Shown here piece by piece: positions 59,949 to 64,000 of a stretch of DNA of 64,000 nucleotides. A model generated the notes under the pieces. It worked only from the letters and a program-made list of their open reading frames with translations. It made no database searches and had not been told where the DNA came from. Each line of letters starts with the position of its first letter. The stretch's first letter is position 1. Made by a program: the position numbers and the translations under genes. The DNA comes from Glacieibacterium frigidum (GTDB taxonomy: Bacteria; Pseudomonadota; Alphaproteobacteria; Sphingomonadales; Sphingomonadaceae), in assembly GCF_007097155.1 (NCBI RefSeq), contig NZ_VJWA01000001.1, forward strand, positions 124,001 to 188,000, written 5' to 3'.

Positions 59949-62350
59949 CAGAACTTCGCCCGCAGCCGCAGCCCGTAGGTGCGCGGCGCCGAGGTCGAGG
60001 CGAGCAATGCCGAGCCGAAGCTGTAGATCGGCGTGTTGATCACGATGCGCTCGTTCTCGATGTTGCGGACGAAGGCGGCGATCTGCCACTGGTCGTCCTC
60101 GGGACCGAAGGCGATCTGGGCGTTGCTCGTCCAGGTGCCGCCGACCAGCTCCTCGGGCAGGAACTCGGCCTGGACGAAGCGCTCGGACCGGTACTGCGTG
60201 TCGACATTGGCGACCAGCTTGTAGTTGCCGATCGGCACCGTCTGCTGCGCACCCAGCGTGACCGTCCACTTCGGCGCGTTGAACGCCGGGCGGCCGCTGC
60301 AGTCGATCGTGTAGATCCCGGCGCTCAGCGTCTGCGCGCACCCGGTCAGCGGCGGCGTCGCGCCGGCGGGCTGCCTGTAGACGAAGCTGTCGTACTTGCT
60401 GTCGAGATACTGGACATCGGCGCTGAGCAGCGTGTCGACGAGCGGCAGGACCTGCACGCCGGCCTCGAAGCCCTTGATCTTGGACTGGCCGATGTTCTGC
60501 GTCAGCTGGCCCTGGTTGCCGTTGGCGTCGACGCCGATGCGGCCGATCTGCTGATCGACATAATCCCAGATGAAGGCTTCGACGTTCACCTGCAGGCGGT
60601 TGTCGAGGAAGCGGTTCTTGGTGCCGATCGTGTAGGCGGTGATGAACTCCGGCGCATAGGTCTCGAAGCCCGCCGCGAGCGAGAAGCCGCCCGAGCGGTA
60701 GCCGCGCTCGACGCTGGCGTAGATCAGCGAGGCGTCACCGGCGTCGAACTCGGCCGCGGCGCGCCACGTCACTTCGCTCGAGCCCAGCGTGGTGTTCACC
60801 GGCGTCTGGACGCGGCTGAGGATCGCGCCGGTCGCACCGATCGGGCGCGCCTGGCCCGGCGGCGGGATGATGAACGGCGGCTGGAGCGTATTGAAGCTGT
60901 CGCCGACCGGCAGCAGCGGCACGGTCGGGCAGCTCGGCTGGCCGAAGGCGTTGCGCACCGTGCAGACGACGACGAACACGTCGGCCTGGCCGGCGAATTT
61001 CTTGTCGTCCTCGGTGTAGCGCAGGCCGCCGATCAGGCGGAGGCGGTCGGAGACGTGCGCGGTGAGCCGGCCGAACAGCGCCCAGCTCTTCGTCGAGGAG
61101 GTGAACTCCTGATAGGTGTTCAGCGACTGCTGCGCGAAAGTGTAATCGCCGTCGATGCTCTCGTCGAAATAATAGGCGCCGAGGATATAGTCGAACGCCC
61201 CCATGCGCTTGCCGGCGAAGCGTGCCTCCAGGCTGAACTGGCGGTCTTCTTCCTGGATGAAGCCGATGAAGGCGGGCGCGCCGAACTTATAGTCGAGCTT
61301 CGACTCGCGGTACGCCGGCAGGATGGTCAGTGTGCCGATGTCGGTATCCCAGTTCAGCTCGCCGTTGATCCCGTAGAAGTCGTTGTCCTGGTAGATGTCG
61401 TCGTCGAGCGGCGCCGCGGTGCGGCCCGAAACGCCGAGGAACAAAGTCTGGCGATAGGCCTGCGCACGCGGATCGAAGATGCCGGTCGAGCGGCCGAGGC
61501 CCGACGGCACGAAGGTGTAGTTGTTGGTCGGGAAGTTGAAGCGGTACTGCCCCTCGTACGACGAGCCGATGCCCTTACCGCCGACGTGCGAATAATCCGC
61601 GGCGAGGCGCAGCGTCAGGTCCGACGACGGCTCGAACAGCAGCTGCGCGCGCACCGCCTGCGTCTTCTCGTCCGACGTGCCGTCGGACAGATAGCCGTCG
61701 CGGTCGACGATATTGCCCGAGATGCGCACGGCCGCCGTGGCGCCGACGGGCAGGTTGATCGCGCCCTGCACGTTGAAGGCGTTGTAGTTGCCGTAGCTGC
61801 CGCTTGCGAAGCCCGACAGCTCGTTCAGCCTGGGCCGCGCCGGCAGGATGTTGATCGCGCCTGCGGTCGCGTTCCGCCCGTACAGCGTCCCTTGCGGACC
61901 TTTCAGCACCTCGAGCCGGTCGAGATCGTAGAACAGCCCCGAGGTCGAGGTCGGACGGCCGAGATAGACGCCGTCGTAGTTCACCGCGATCGCGGGATCG
62001 GAATAGCCGTTGACGGTGAAATTGCCGACGCCGCGCAGGAAAAAGGTCTTGTTCGCGCCGCCCGCGTCCTGGACGGCGAGCGCGGGCACGATGCGATTGA
62101 GGTCCGATGGCTGGGTGACGCCCTGGTTGAGCACCGTGTCGGCCGAGACGACGTCGATCGCGATGCCCGCGCGCTGCGCCGATTCCTCGCGGCGCTGGGC
62201 GGTGACGACGATGTCGACGAGGCCCTCTTCCTCGGCGGCGGCGACCGCGACCGGCCCTGCAGCAGGCACTGCCTGATCCTGTGCCCACGCCGCGGGCGCC
62301 GCGCTCAACAGCGCCAGACCCGTTCCCGCCAGCAGAATTCCCCGCATCAT
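59948..62350 (-). CDS. TonB-dependent outer-membrane receptor of the catabolic operon
   Basis: 800 residues. Signal peptide MRGILLAGTGLALLSAAPAAWAQ, TonB-box-like region before DIVVTAQRREESAQ, plug (VLNQGVTQPSDLNRIVPAL, FFLRGVGNFTVNGYSD, LDRLEVLKGPQGTLYGRNAT) and a barrel ending RLRAKF. Receptors opening DIVVTAQRREE are common in sphingomonads and carry organic nutrients rather than iron. As first gene of a seven-gene overlapping operon it should import the operon's substrate. Divergent from the LysR gene at 62466. Confidence 0.92.
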   Translation of the reverse strand: MMRGILLAGTGLALLSAAPAAWAQDQAVPAAGPVAVAAAEEEGLVDIVVTAQRREESAQRAGIAIDVVSADTVLNQGVTQPSDLNRIVPALAVQDAGGANKTFFLRGVGNFTVNGYSDPAIAVNYDGVYLGRPTSTSGLFYDLDRLEVLKGPQGTLYGRNATAGAINILPARPRLNELSGFASGSYGNYNAFNVQGAINLPVGATAAVRISGNIVDRDGYLSDGTSDEKTQAVRAQLLFEPSSDLTLRLAADYSHVGGKGIGSSYEGQYRFNFPTNNYTFVPSGLGRSTGIFDPRAQAYRQTLFLGVSGRTAAPLDDDIYQDNDFYGINGELNWDTDIGTLTILPAYRESKLDYKFGAPAFIGFIQEEDRQFSLEARFAGKRMGAFDYILGAYYFDESIDGDYTFAQQSLNTYQEFTSSTKSWALFGRLTAHVSDRLRLIGGLRYTEDDKKFAGQADVFVVVCTVRNAFGQPSCPTVPLLPVGDSFNTLQPPFIIPPPGQARPIGATGAILSRVQTPVNTTLGSSEVTWRAAAEFDAGDASLIYASVERGYRSGGFSLAAGFETYAPEFITAYTIGTKNRFLDNRLQVNVEAFIWDYVDQQIGRIGVDANGNQGQLTQNIGQSKIKGFEAGVQVLPLVDTLLSADVQYLDSKYDSFVYRQPAGATPPLTGCAQTLSAGIYTIDCSGRPAFNAPKWTVTLGAQQTVPIGNYKLVANVDTQYRSERFVQAEFLPEELVGGTWTSNAQIAFGPEDDQWQIAAFVRNIENERIVINTPIYSFGSALLASTSAPRTYGLRLRAKF

Positions 62351-62465
62351 GCCCTCCCCAGACTATTTCGCTGCCGTTTCCCGGCTTGTCGGGACGCAGA
62401 TCGCAGGCGGCTGGCTATCGGTCCAGTTTTTATAAATAATGCGGATCCACAAATGGGAGTGATGG

Positions 62466-63368
62466 ATGCGCCTCGATCGTTTCGATCTCAACCTGCTCGT
62501 CGCGTTGCAGATGCTGCTCGAGGAGCGCAGCGTGACGGCAGCGGCGCAGCGTCTCAACATCACCCAGTCGGCGATGAGCGCGTCGTTGAAGCGCCTGCGC
62601 GACGCGTTCCAGGACGAGCTTTTCGTGCTGCACGGGCGGACGATGGTGCCGACGCCGCGCGCCCTGACGCTGGCGCCCGAGATCGCCCGCGCCATCATCA
62701 TGCTGCGCAGCCTGATCGCGTCGGCGGCGGGGTTCGATCCGAGGACGTCGGAGCGGCGCTTCCGCATCGCCGCGTCGGATTACATCACCACCGTCGTGAT
62801 CGCGCCCCTGTCGCGCCATCTCGAGCGTGAGGCGCCGTCGATCCGCCTCGATATCTCGCTGCCCACCGACGAAACCTCGCAGCGCCTCGCGAAGGGCGAA
62901 TTCGACCTGACGCTGACCCCCGAGGAGTTCGTCGACCCGCAGCATCCCACCGAACTGCTGTTCGAGGAACGCCATGTCGTCGCGGGCTGGGAGCGCAACC
63001 CGCTGCTCAACGCGCCGCTGACCATCGAGCAGTTCGTCGCCGCCGGCCATGTCGCGGTGCAGATCGTCGGCCGCAACACCTTCGTCGAGAACGTACTCGC
63101 GCATCGCGGCATCACGCGGCGGGTCGAGGTCATCTCGCCGTCGTTCATCCAAACGCCGTGGCTGCTGCCGGGCACGAACCGGATCGCGCTGATGCACGAA
63201 CGCCTCGCCCGATTGATGGCGCCGGGCCTGTTGCTGAAGATCGTCGAGGTGCCGTTCGACATCCCGCCGATGCAGGAGGTCGTGCAATATCACTCGACCC
63301 GCGCCCGCGACGAGGGGCTGTTGTGGCTGCGCACCCGGCTACGCGCCGTCGCCGCCGCCACGGCTTGA
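62466..63368 (+). CDS. LysR family regulator (NodD/NahR-like subclass)
   Basis: 300 residues. RFDLNLLVALQMLLEERSVT with AAAQRLNITQSAMSASLKRL is the winged helix of the NodD/NahR/LinR group, whose members answer to aromatic ligands. The sensor domain begins near 92 (RRFRIAASDYITTVVIAPLS). ATGGGAGTG lies before the ATG. Divergent from the TonB receptor operon across 115 bases that include an AT-rich TTTTTATAAATAAT segment, a likely promoter; this protein is the obvious local regulator. Confidence 0.88.
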   Translation: MRLDRFDLNLLVALQMLLEERSVTAAAQRLNITQSAMSASLKRLRDAFQDELFVLHGRTMVPTPRALTLAPEIARAIIMLRSLIASAAGFDPRTSERRFRIAASDYITTVVIAPLSRHLEREAPSIRLDISLPTDETSQRLAKGEFDLTLTPEEFVDPQHPTELLFEERHVVAGWERNPLLNAPLTIEQFVAAGHVAVQIVGRNTFVENVLAHRGITRRVEVISPSFIQTPWLLPGTNRIALMHERLARLMAPGLLLKIVEVPFDIPPMQEVVQYHSTRARDEGLLWLRTRLRAVAAATA

Positions 63369-63418
63369 CAAGCGCCGCGCCGGCGATGCCCAAAGACCGG
63401 CAAGGGGAGGCCAAGTCC

Positions 63419-64000
63419 ATGCCATCGTTGACCATCAGCCGCCGCGCGTTCGTCATGGGCGGGGCCGCCGCGACGCTGGGCACGCACGTCCACGCGCAGA
63501 CGCCCGGGCCGGCGCCGGTCTTCACGACCAGCGCGATCGACGTCCACCACCACTTCCTGCCGCCCTTCTACAAGCCGCTGGCGAAGCCCTGGCTCGACAA
63601 GTTCGCGACCGGCGTCGCGGCGGTGCTGGCCTGGACGCCCGAGGCGTCGCTGGCGGCGATGGACGCCGCGCGCATCGACCGCGCCGTGCTGTCGATCTCG
63701 GCCCCCGGCGTGCATTTCGGCGACGCCGCGCAGGCACGGTCGCTGGCGCGCGACTGCAACGACTATGCCGCCGGCCTCGGCAAGGCGCACCCGGGCCGCT
63801 TCGACTTCTTCGCCGCGCTGCCGATGCCCGACGTCGACGGCGCGATCCGCGAGGCCGAGCGCGCGCTGGCGCTGCCGGGGGTTCGCGGCGTCGGGCTGTT
63901 GTCGAACTATGGCGGCCGCTACCTCGGCAGCCCCGAATTCGCGCCGCTGTTCGCCTGGCTGGGGCGGCGCGGCGCGGTCGTCTATGTCCACCCGACCGAT
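63419..64000 (+). CDS. Tat-exported amidohydrolase, 3' truncated by the window edge
   Basis: The first 194 residues are present and the frame is still open at the right edge. The N-terminus SRRAFVMGGAAATLG is a twin-arginine signal. The mature protein starts an amidohydrolase-2 domain: SAIDVHHHFLPPFY with the metal HxH, then WTPEASLAAMDAARIDRAVL and VRGVGLLSNYGGRYLGSPEF. Cytoplasmic relatives are ACMSD-type decarboxylases such as 5-carboxyvanillate decarboxylase; a periplasmic version may act before uptake. AGGGGAGG lies about ten bases before the ATG. Probably part of the neighbouring catabolic locus. Confidence 0.8.
   Translation, partial: MPSLTISRRAFVMGGAAATLGTHVHAQTPGPAPVFTTSAIDVHHHFLPPFYKPLAKPWLDKFATGVAAVLAWTPEASLAAMDAARIDRAVLSISAPGVHFGDAAQARSLARDCNDYAAGLGKAHPGRFDFFAALPMPDVDGAIREAERALALPGVRGVGLLSNYGGRYLGSPEFAPLFAWLGRRGAVVYVHPTD

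Overview
The window reads as chromosomal DNA of a GC-rich alphaproteobacterium, most likely a sphingomonad (Sphingomonadales). The evidence is the meta-cleavage lig genes for protocatechuate, several TonB-dependent receptors, dense head-to-tail genes with ATGA/GTGA/TTGA overlaps, frequent GTG/TTG starts, and gene neighbourhoods such as rodZ-like/cpoB/tilS/ftsH and hrcA/grpE...dnaK/dnaJ. About 70 genes are called, one of them a tRNA. No integrase, transposase, phage gene or CRISPR array was seen.

Left part (1-12 kb). A truncated GH43-type glycosidase and a Tat-exported acetyl-esterase-like enzyme are the edge of a carbohydrate-use locus. Then follow a cyclophilin, a 36-residue basic protein coupled to an SMP-30 family lactonase, a secreted alpha/beta hydrolase, tadA, a YqaE/Pmp3 peptide with a membrane-anchored partner, and typA. 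Divergent from typA run a RodZ-like protein, CpoB, a POT peptide transporter and TilS.

Middle (12-45 kb) is mainly housekeeping: ftsH with a clear terminator, a class I methyltransferase, coniferyl aldehyde dehydrogenase, infC (probably starting at ATA), a TonB receptor, a SWIB-domain protein, a 0.7-kb non-coding stretch full of hairpin repeats, an HTH regulator, gshB/dedA, sirB1-like, rsmI, a LpoA-like lipoprotein, hemW/rdgB/rph, then the heat-shock genes hrcA-grpE and dnaK-dnaJ-trmB. A polymorphic-toxin nuclease with its probable immunity protein sits between the two heat-shock pairs. Further genes are a Crp-type regulator, a glycosyltransferase, mutT, a methyltransferase, comF, grxC, a nitrilase-family protein, a DUF1178 protein and an S10 peptidase, ending with tRNA-Arg(CCT).

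Right part (45.6-64 kb) is catabolic. A complete protocatechuate 4,5-cleavage pathway is laid out as two divergent units: ligK-ligU/galD-ligI on the minus strand, and a double-HTH LysR gene, a DUF1932 dehydrogenase, ligJ-ligA-ligB-ligC and pobA on the plus strand. Together they would turn 4-hydroxybenzoate into pyruvate and oxaloacetate. It is met head-on by a second tightly overlapping minus-strand operon: TonB receptor, FAD monooxygenase, extradiol-type VOC dioxygenase, alpha/beta hydrolase, small membrane protein, cupin and FAH-family hydrolase. A divergent LysR regulator and a Tat-exported amidohydrolase, cut by the right edge, lie beyond it. I cannot assign a substrate to this operon; it is the best candidate here for an undescribed pathway.
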